From Dyella_A ginsengisoli (GTDB lineage Bacteria > Pseudomonadota > Gammaproteobacteria > Xanthomonadales > Rhodanobacteraceae): a stretch of 64,000 nt of DNA. Position numbers and translations under genes: made by a program. The DNA lies in the NCBI RefSeq assembly GCF_044904665.1, contig NZ_JADIKM010000006.1:186001-250000 (forward strand). The letters run 5' to 3'. Under the pieces are notes generated by a model. The model worked only from the letters and a program-made list of their open reading frames with translations. It was not told the DNA's origin and searched no databases. Each line of letters starts with the position of its first letter. Position 1 is the first letter of the stretch. Shown piece by piece: positions 46,155 to 52,595 of the stretch.

Positions 46155-47381
46155 ATGAAGAACCATCCCGAGCAACCCAGCCACCGTCGGTGGCTGGCAG
46201 CGATCGCCGCCGTGCTGCTGATGCACGGCGGCCTCGCCGTCGCGGCGGACCTGTCGGTCTGCATCGACTCCAGCAGTCCCACCGCCAGCATGGACACCGC
46301 GCTGGCGCACGCCGTGGCGCGGCAGGAAGGCGCCACGCTGCGCGTGCACGCGTTCGACGGCAGCGGCGACGACGACGGCTTCGCGCTGAAGCAATTCAAC
46401 ACGCTGGCGGCCAGGAGCTGCTCGCTGGTGCTGGGCTTTCCGATCGACGCCGACGCGCACGGGCTGCCGCCCGGCCTGCTGGCCAGCGCGCCGTACGGAC
46501 ACACCGGCTTCGTGCTGGTGACGCCCCGCCGCAGCAAGGCCAGCACGCTGGCGCAGCTGCCGGCGGGCAGCGACGTGGCGGTGACCTACCAGACCACGCC
46601 CAACCTGTACTTCGTCGACCACGCCAACGTCAGCGCCGACGTGCACCTGAGCGACGCCGAGTCGCTCAAGGCGCTGGAGACCCACGCGGTGGGTGCGGCG
46701 ATGCTGTGGCGGCCCACGGTGGTGCGCTTCCTGGCCGAGCGCAAGGAGGCAGGGCGCTTCAGCGTGCACGAGCTCAACGAACCGCACGCACGCTTCAACC
46801 TGGTGGCGCTGTACGACGCCGACCACGCGGCGCAGGCCGCGTCGTTCCAGCAGGCGGTGGCGGCGCTGGAAGCCTCCGGCGAGCTGGCGCGCGTGCTGTC
46901 GCCCTACGCGCAGACCGGTGCCGCCGCGCCGACCCGGCACGGCAACTCGGCCATGCTCGGGCGCAGCGCGGGCGGGCGCAGCGGCCGCACCTGCGGTGCC
47001 GAGCGCAAGAGCGCGGGCAAAGGCGCAAGCAAGGGCAAGGCGCCGCCCGCGCTGTTCACCACCGTGCAGGCCGACAACGGCAAGGCGAAGTTCAAGGAGC
47101 ACTGCGCGATGTGCCACGGGCCGAACCTGGAGGGCCGCGCCGGCCCGGCGCTGAAGGGGGCGAACTTCGCTTCCGACTCGTCGGACTTCCACGTCCGCGA
47201 CATCTTCAACATCCTCACGCACAACATGCCGGCCACGGAGCCGGGCAGCCTGGCGCATGCGGACTACGTGGAGATCATGGCGTTCCTGCTGCAGCAGAAC
47301 GGCTACCCGTCCGGCAGCAAGGCGCTCACCTACGAGGAGGCGGAAAAATCCAAGGTTCCGCTGATCTACCGCGGCCAATAG
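46155..47381 (+). CDS. Fusion of MxaJ/XoxJ-like binding protein and cytochrome c
   Basis: A periplasmic protein of 408 residues starting 12 bp after the PQQ enzyme. A signal peptide ends near AVAAD. Residues about 30-255 form a family-3 solute-binding fold (DLSVCIDSSSPTASMDTAL, then SDVAVTYQTTPNLYF and AAMLWRPTVVRFLAE), the fold of MxaJ/XoxJ. A basic, Gly-rich linker (about 260-300) leads to a class I cytochrome c domain with CAMCH at 317-321 and a candidate axial Met in HNMPATEP. XoxJ and the cytochrome XoxG are normally separate; here one chain has both. It is the likely electron acceptor of the dehydrogenase. Confidence 0.82.
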   Translation: MKNHPEQPSHRRWLAAIAAVLLMHGGLAVAADLSVCIDSSSPTASMDTALAHAVARQEGATLRVHAFDGSGDDDGFALKQFNTLAARSCSLVLGFPIDADAHGLPPGLLASAPYGHTGFVLVTPRRSKASTLAQLPAGSDVAVTYQTTPNLYFVDHANVSADVHLSDAESLKALETHAVGAAMLWRPTVVRFLAERKEAGRFSVHELNEPHARFNLVALYDADHAAQAASFQQAVAALEASGELARVLSPYAQTGAAAPTRHGNSAMLGRSAGGRSGRTCGAERKSAGKGASKGKAPPALFTTVQADNGKAKFKEHCAMCHGPNLEGRAGPALKGANFASDSSDFHVRDIFNILTHNMPATEPGSLAHADYVEIMAFLLQQNGYPSGSKALTYEEAEKSKVPLIYRGQ

Positions 47382-47460
47382 ACTGGCCGCGCCGCGCGCA
47401 TCCGGGCCACCGCATGCACGCGGCGGTGGCGTCATTGCGTCAACTCCACAGGAGATCGAT

Positions 47461-49653
47461 TTGAAGCACGCGCCGAAGGTCTCGCCTCACCTCCTGCCGA
47501 CCTCGATCCATCGCACGGCCGCGCGACGGCTGCTCACGACCGCCATCGCCGGCATCTGCGCGGTGATGCTGGCTCCGGCGATGGCGCAGCAGGCGCCCGC
47601 CGCAGACGACACCCGGCTGCTGCCCGCCGTGCAAGTCAACGCCAGCCGGCTGGACATTCCGCCGTTCGACGTGCCCGCGTCGCTCAGCGTGGTGCAGGTG
47701 GCGACCGCCGCATCCGGCCAGCCCGGCGTCAATTTCTCCGAGGTGCTGGTGGGCGTGCCGGGCATTCTCGCCCGCGACCGGCAGAACTACGCGCAGGACG
47801 AGCAGATCTCCATCCGCGGCTTCGGCTCGCGCTCCACCTTCGGCGTGCGCTCCATCCGCGTGTACATGGACGGCATCCCGTCCACCCTGCCCGACGGCCA
47901 GGGCCAGGTGGCGCAGTTCAACCTCGATTCGGCCGACCGCGTGGAAGTGCTGCGCGGGCCGTTCTCGGTGCTCTACGGCAACGCCGCCGGCGGCGTGGTG
48001 CAGCTGTACAGCGCCGACGGCACCGCGGTGCCGCAGACCACGCTGGGCGTGTACGGCGGCAGCTACGACAGCTTCCGTTTCCTGGCCAATACGCGCGGCA
48101 TCGCCGGGCCGGTGAACTACAACGTTGCCGCCTCGGAATTCCTCTCCGGCGGCTACCGTGCGCACAGCCGCGTGCGGCGCGAGTCGGACAACGCCAAGTT
48201 CGGCATCGACCTCGGCCACGAGCGCAAGCTCACCGTGCTGCTCAACCGCATCAACCAGCCCGACACGCAGGACCCGCTCGGCCTGACCCGCGCCCAGCTC
48301 AACCAGGACCGACGCCAGGCCACCGCGGTGGCGGCGCAATACAACACGCGCAAGAGCGCCGAGCAGAACCAGCTCGGGCTGATCTACGAGCAGGCACTGA
48401 GCCAGGCCGATCAGCTGCGCGCCATGGCGTACTACGGCCAGCGCAGCATCATCCAGTACCTGTCCATTCCCCCCTTCGTGCAGAAGAACCCGCTGCAGTC
48501 CGGTGGCGTGATCTCGCCCGCCACCAACTACGGCGGCGCCGACCTGCGCTGGACCCATCGCGGCGAACTGGCCGGCGGCGACTACGAAACCGTGCTCGGC
48601 GCCAGCGGCGACTACCAGATCCAGCGCCGCACCGGCTACGAGAACTTCATCGGCTCCACCCTGGGCGTGCAGGGCGCGCTGCGCCGCAACGAGCACGACA
48701 ACGTCAACAACGTGGCCGAGTACGCGCAGTTCTACTGGCACTTCGCGCCGCAGTGGTCGCTGCTGCTGGGGCTGCGCAACGATGAAGTGCGCTTCGCCGA
48801 GCACGACTTCTACATCACCGCGAACAACCCCGACGACAGCGGCCACGTGAGCTACCGGGCCACCACGCCGGTGGCCGGGCTGCAGTTCCGCCCGGCGGAG
48901 AACGTGCGCGTGTATGCCAGCTTCGGCAAGGGCTTCGAGACGCCCAGCTACAACGAGCTGGGCTATCGCAGCGACGGCCAGACCGGGCTGGCGTTCGACC
49001 TCAAGCCCTCGCGCAGCCGCAACTATGAGGTGGGCGCGAAGTGGCAGGCGACCCGGGGCCTGGAGTTCGACACCGCGCTGTTCCGCGCCGACACCAGCAA
49101 CGAGCTGGCGGTGGCGACCAACGTCAACGGCCGCTCGACCTACCGCAACGTGGGCGACACGCGCCGCGAGGGCGTCGAGCTGTCCGCGACCGGCGAGCTG
49201 GCAACGAACTGGCGCCTCAGCGCCGGCTACACCCACCTGCGCGCGCGCTTCCGCAACGGTTTCCTCGCCTGTACCGGTTCGCCCTGCACCGTGCCCAGCA
49301 CGCCGATCGCCGCCGGCTCGCGCCTGCCCGGCGTGCCGGAGGACTACGGCTCGCTGCGGCTGGAGCACGGCGACGGCACGGGCTGGCGCGAGGGCATCAC
49401 GATCACCGGCGTGGGCGCGGTCACCGTCAACGACACCGATACCGACCGCGCCGCCGGCTATGGCCTGGTCGACGTGGACGCGGGCTATACCTTCGCGCTG
49501 GGCGACACCACGCGGCTGGACCTCAGCGCGCGGGTGAACAATCTCGCCAACCGCCGCTACATCGGCTCGGTGATCGTCAACGACGGCAACGGCCGCTACT
49601 TCGAACCCGGCCCCGACCGCAGCTACATGCTGGGCGCGCGGCTGACGTTCTGA
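47461..49653 (+). CDS. pqqU: TonB-dependent receptor, PqqU (YncD)-like
   Basis: A 730-residue outer-membrane transporter starting at TTG behind CAGGAGATCGA. The signal peptide ends near APAMAQ. The plug has SIRGFGSRSTFGVRSIRVYM, then DGIPSTLPDGQGQ and VEVLRGPFSVLYGNAAGGV; the barrel ends with YIGSVIVNDGNGRYFEPGP. These stretches are nearly identical in pattern to E. coli YncD, shown to import pyrroloquinoline quinone and renamed PqqU. Its place behind a PQQ enzyme supports PQQ uptake; lanthanide-complex uptake is an alternative. 79 bp separate it from the fusion gene. Confidence 0.86.
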   Translation: MKHAPKVSPHLLPTSIHRTAARRLLTTAIAGICAVMLAPAMAQQAPAADDTRLLPAVQVNASRLDIPPFDVPASLSVVQVATAASGQPGVNFSEVLVGVPGILARDRQNYAQDEQISIRGFGSRSTFGVRSIRVYMDGIPSTLPDGQGQVAQFNLDSADRVEVLRGPFSVLYGNAAGGVVQLYSADGTAVPQTTLGVYGGSYDSFRFLANTRGIAGPVNYNVAASEFLSGGYRAHSRVRRESDNAKFGIDLGHERKLTVLLNRINQPDTQDPLGLTRAQLNQDRRQATAVAAQYNTRKSAEQNQLGLIYEQALSQADQLRAMAYYGQRSIIQYLSIPPFVQKNPLQSGGVISPATNYGGADLRWTHRGELAGGDYETVLGASGDYQIQRRTGYENFIGSTLGVQGALRRNEHDNVNNVAEYAQFYWHFAPQWSLLLGLRNDEVRFAEHDFYITANNPDDSGHVSYRATTPVAGLQFRPAENVRVYASFGKGFETPSYNELGYRSDGQTGLAFDLKPSRSRNYEVGAKWQATRGLEFDTALFRADTSNELAVATNVNGRSTYRNVGDTRREGVELSATGELATNWRLSAGYTHLRARFRNGFLACTGSPCTVPSTPIAAGSRLPGVPEDYGSLRLEHGDGTGWREGITITGVGAVTVNDTDTDRAAGYGLVDVDAGYTFALGDTTRLDLSARVNNLANRRYIGSVIVNDGNGRYFEPGPDRSYMLGARLTF

Positions 49654-49677
49654 CGCCGCATCGCACGGGAGAGCCGC

Positions 49678-50064
49678 ATGTCCGACCACGCCGCCGAGAT
49701 CGCCAAGGTACTCGCCACACCCGCCGCCGAGGCGCTGATCGAGCGGCTGCGCGAACGGCACGGGCCGGTGCTGTTCCACCAGTCCGGTGGCTGCTGCGAC
49801 GGCTCCTCGCCGATGTGTTATCCGCAGGACGACTTCATCGTCGGCGACCGCGACGTGCAGCTGGGCAGCATCGCCGGCGCGCCGTTCTACATGAGTCCGT
49901 CGCAGTACGAATACTGGAAGCACACCCAGCTGATCATCGACGTGATCGAGGGGCGCGGCGGCATGTTCTCGCTGGAAAACGGCGAGGGCGTGCGCTTCCT
50001 CACCCGCTCGCGCCTGTTCACCGACGCGGAAGTCGAGGCGCTGCAGGCGGCCGGGCGCTTCTGA
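49678..50064 (+). CDS. DUF779 protein linked to aldehyde dehydrogenases
   Basis: A 128-residue cytoplasmic protein of the DUF779 family (HQSGGCCDGSSPMCYP with a Cys-Cys pair, then SQYEYWKHTQLIIDVIEGRG). The family is often encoded next to ExaC/AcoD-type aldehyde dehydrogenases, and one lies at 41397 in the same island. Its biochemical role is unknown. It starts 24 bp after the TonB receptor and looks co-transcribed. Confidence 0.85.
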   Translation: MSDHAAEIAKVLATPAAEALIERLRERHGPVLFHQSGGCCDGSSPMCYPQDDFIVGDRDVQLGSIAGAPFYMSPSQYEYWKHTQLIIDVIEGRGGMFSLENGEGVRFLTRSRLFTDAEVEALQAAGRF

Positions 50065-50103
50065 GCGGCGCGGCGCCCTAGAATCGCGGCATCCCGATCA
50101 CGC

Positions 50104-50907
50104 ATGGATGCCGGCATGTCGTTGCCCCTGCCCCGCTGCACCCGCCTGCCGCTGCGCTTCGACGTGGCCGCGCTGCAGGCGGCCGTGCGTGCCCTGCCCG
50201 CAGACGCCTGGGAGCCGCACTTCAACCGCGGCTACTACGTGGGCGACTGGAGCGGCGTGGCCCTGCGGGCACCGCGCGGCGCGCATCTCGCGCTGGCCCC
50301 GGGCGAGGGCGACGGCTGCGACACGCCGCTTTGCGACACGTTCTGGCGGGCGCAACTGGCGCAGCTGCAGACCCCGCTGCGCAGCGCGCGCCTGCTGCGG
50401 CTGGGACCGGGCGGCTGCATCCGAGAACACTGCGACCACGATCTGGGCCATCCCGACAGCGACCGGCGCCTGCACGTGCCGATCGTCACCGACGAGGGCG
50501 TCGACTTCCTGCTCGACGGCGCGCGCGTGCCGATGCGGCCGGGCGAATGCTGGTTCCTGGATCTGGCGCGGCCGCATCGGGTGGAGAACCACGGCGGCAC
50601 CGTGCGCGTGCACCTGGTGGTGGATGCGCGGCCCTCGCCCTGGCTGGATGCCCAGCTGGCCGCCGGCGCCAGCGACACGCCGCCCTGCGCGCCCAGCCGG
50701 GGCAGCGCGGCCTTCGCCGCGTTCCGCGATCGCGTGCACGCCGATCCCGCGCTCGAACGCGCGCTGATGGCGCACGGCGATGCCGCGGGCTTCGTCGCCG
50801 CGGTGCTCGCCCAGGCCGCCGCGCTCGGCCTGCACTTCAGCGCCGAGGAGGTCGATGCCGCGATGGCGCAGGGCCGGCGCGCGTGGAAGGCGCAGCGCCT
50901 CGCATGA
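50104..50907 (+). CDS. Asp/Asn beta-hydroxylase with Nif11-like tail
   Basis: A 267-residue iron/2-oxoglutarate dioxygenase of the aspartyl/asparaginyl beta-hydroxylase family. The core (about 35-180) has the metal-site pieces GGCIREHCDHDLG and HRVENHGGTVRVHLV, with HVPI and PHRVEN nearby. The C-terminal part (about 198-260) has the helical pattern of Nif11-like segments (AAFRDRVHADPALERAL, then ALGLHFSAEEVDAAM). Nif11 segments usually act as leader peptides for modified natural products, so a tail on the enzyme could help recognise a protein substrate. ATG 50116 is an alternative start. The stop overlaps the sulfotransferase start (ATGA). Confidence 0.75.
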   Translation: MDAGMSLPLPRCTRLPLRFDVAALQAAVRALPADAWEPHFNRGYYVGDWSGVALRAPRGAHLALAPGEGDGCDTPLCDTFWRAQLAQLQTPLRSARLLRLGPGGCIREHCDHDLGHPDSDRRLHVPIVTDEGVDFLLDGARVPMRPGECWFLDLARPHRVENHGGTVRVHLVVDARPSPWLDAQLAAGASDTPPCAPSRGSAAFAAFRDRVHADPALERALMAHGDAAGFVAAVLAQAAALGLHFSAEEVDAAMAQGRRAWKAQRLA

Positions 50908-51902
50908 AGCACCCCGCCATCGACCAGCGCGGCTGGCTGCCGATCCGTCTGTGGCGCGCCGCGGACGGCTGGCGCCTGGACTGGTGCCACTTCGGCGCGC
51001 AACCGCTGCGTGAACCGTTCTTCAGCGACGACGTCGACCTCGCGTTGCGCCAGCCCTTCAACCAGGCAATGCGGCGGGAGACCTCGCTGCAGGGGCTGCT
51101 CGACGGGCACGCGCCGCAGCCCGCGCTGGCGCCACGCGCCTTCGTGTTCCACATCTCGCGCTGCGGCTCGACCCTGCTGGCGCAGATGCTGGCGCGGCTG
51201 GACAGCCACATCGTGCTGTCCGAACCGCCGCCGCTGGACGCGCTGCTGCGCGCGCCCTACGACGATCCCGCCATCGCCGCCGTGCAGCCGGACGCCCTGC
51301 GCGCCCTGCTCGCGGCCTACGGCCGGCCGCGTGGCGGCAGCGAGCGGCACATCGTGATCAAGCTCGATGCCTGGAACATCTTCGAGCTGCCACGACTGCG
51401 CGCCGCGTTTCCCGACACCCCGTGCCTGTTCCTGTATCGCCATCCGCTGGAGGTTGCCGTGTCCCAGCTGCAGATGCCCGGGCGGCACACGGTGCCCGGC
51501 CTGCTCGGCAGCAGTCCGCTGGCGCTGCCCGCGGACGAGGCGGCGGGCATGCATCGTTCCGTCTACGTCGCCCGCATCGTGGGCCGGCTACTTGAGGCGG
51601 GGCTGGAAAGCTGCCGCAGGCACGGCGCGCTGCCGGTGAGCTACGAGGAACTGCCCGGCGCCGTCGGCGGCCGGCTGGCCGCATGGCTCGGCCTGGATGC
51701 CGATGCGGCCGCGGCGGCGATGGCCGGCGCGCGCGACCACGCCAAGCGCCCCGGCGAAGCGTTCCAACCCGACCGCGAGCGCAAGCGTCAGCAGGCCGAC
51801 GAGGCGCTGCGCGAAGCCGTGTCCACCTGGGCGCTGCCGCACTACGAAGCGCTCGAAAACCTGCGGCTCGCCGGCCACGACGGGCCCCTGCCAGCGGATT
51901 GA
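50904..51902 (+). CDS. Sulfotransferase family protein
   Basis: A 332-residue PAPS-dependent sulfotransferase-like protein. The 5'-phosphosulphate loop is FHISRCGSTLLAQML (about 80-94) and the 3'-phosphate motif is YRHPLEVAVSQ (about 178-188). The N-terminal 75 residues form an added domain. ATGA overlap with the hydroxylase gene implies coupled translation and a joint task, perhaps modification of the same substrate. No substrate can be named. It is followed by the nrd control region. Confidence 0.78.
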   Translation: MKHPAIDQRGWLPIRLWRAADGWRLDWCHFGAQPLREPFFSDDVDLALRQPFNQAMRRETSLQGLLDGHAPQPALAPRAFVFHISRCGSTLLAQMLARLDSHIVLSEPPPLDALLRAPYDDPAIAAVQPDALRALLAAYGRPRGGSERHIVIKLDAWNIFELPRLRAAFPDTPCLFLYRHPLEVAVSQLQMPGRHTVPGLLGSSPLALPADEAAGMHRSVYVARIVGRLLEAGLESCRRHGALPVSYEELPGAVGGRLAAWLGLDADAAAAAMAGARDHAKRPGEAFQPDRERKRQQADEALREAVSTWALPHYEALENLRLAGHDGPLPAD

Positions 51903-51934
51903 GCGTGCCTGCGCGTCGGCGCGCTATTTTGCAG

Positions 51935-51988
51935 TTATCCACAAGATATTGGGTTGACCGCGCCTCCACAGGCCACTATGTTGCGCTC
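51935..51988 (+). promoter_or_regulatory. nrdA promoter with DnaA box and NrdR-like boxes
   Basis: A promoter TTGACC-N17-TATGTT lies at 51954-51982. A consensus DnaA box TTATCCACA lies at 51935-51943. Overlapping it, 51939-51954 (CCACAAGATATTGGGT) matches the NrdR box at about 13 of 16 positions. A weaker copy with only the left half conserved (CCACTATG) overlaps the -10 box at 51973-51988. NrdR represses ribonucleotide reductase genes, and DnaA links them to replication. The expected start of transcription, near 51989, falls right at the riboswitch. Confidence 0.7.
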
Positions 51989-51989
51989 G

Positions 51990-52175
51990 TTGGTGCACGA
52001 CCAGACGCGACTGTCGGTCGGGCTTAAAAGGGAATCCGGTGCAAATCCGGAACTGCCCCGCAGCGGTAAGTGGAAACGAAACTCCTCACATGCACTGGGC
52101 CGCCGCGCCTGGGAAGCGAGGGGGATTAGGTAGGCGCAAGCCTGGGTCCGCGAGTCCGAAGACCTGCCAGCACGT
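51990..52175 (+). promoter_or_regulatory. Cobalamin (B12) riboswitch
   Basis: A typical cobalamin aptamer: the P1/P2 start near TTGGTGCACGACC, the core AAAAGGGAATCCGGTGCAAA with TCCGGAACTGCCCCGCA, GCGGTAAGTGG, and near the end the B12-box-like segment AGTCCGAAGACCTGCC. It begins at the predicted transcription start of the nrdA leader. B12 binding would lower expression of the class Ia reductase, as known in bacteria that also have the B12-dependent class II enzyme NrdJ. The nrdA start is another 420 bases downstream. No clear terminator was found after the aptamer. Confidence 0.92.
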
Positions 52176-52384
52176 CGGGCCCCACGGGCCGGTGGTCGCG
52201 TTCAGTGAGACGCGATGCGCCGATGCTCTCGCGACCCGACGCAGGTGGCCGCTTCCGCGGGGAGGCGCGTCGCATCGCAGGCCGTCATGCGCCTGCGTGT
52301 CGACGCGTCGTTCCCATGGAAGCCAAGCCTCAGGCCCTGCGCGCGGGAGCAGGCGTTTGAGTTTCGGAACCGTCGCGTCGGCCC
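52176..52384 (+). other. nrdA leader between riboswitch and palindrome
   Basis: About 210 bases with no credible gene. Short complementary blocks (GGCCC/GGGCC at about 52178-52190; GACGCGATGCG with CGCGTCGCATCGC further on) could form the expression platform, but no T-run is seen. Together with the palindromic element it makes an unusually long leader. Confidence 0.45.
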
Positions 52385-52548
52385 AGGAGCCTCGGCGGTG
52401 GAAATCAAGGGAGCGAGGCAAAGCGATTTTGAGTCAGATTTTTTGATCGTTTGAGGAAGATAGCTGTAGCTATCTGACGAAAAGGAGCGAAAAAGCTGGC
52501 CAAAAGCGCGAAGCCGCAGCCCCTTGAGTTTCTACCGTCGAGGCTCCT
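52385..52548. repeat. 164-bp imperfect palindrome in the nrdA leader
   Basis: Two 81-base arms around GT at 52466-52467. The outer 27 bases (AGGAGCCTCGGCGGTGGAAA...) pair with 52521-52548 almost perfectly, with mismatches that keep G-U pairs and one bulge. The middle parts pair imperfectly. The apex AGATAGCT/AGCTATCT is perfect. The composition is more AT-rich than the flanks. It looks like a MITE or REPIN-type element that could fold into a long hairpin in the mRNA 47 bases before the nrdA start. Confidence 0.75.
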
Positions 52549-52595
52549 AACCCCTCCCGGGCCGGCGCGGCGGATCCACTTCTGGAGCATCGACC

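Noticed and set aside
52039..52446. Open frames through the cobalamin riboswitch and nrdA leader
   Set aside because: The region is explained by the aptamer and the palindrome; the frames start inside the aptamer and encode no known product.
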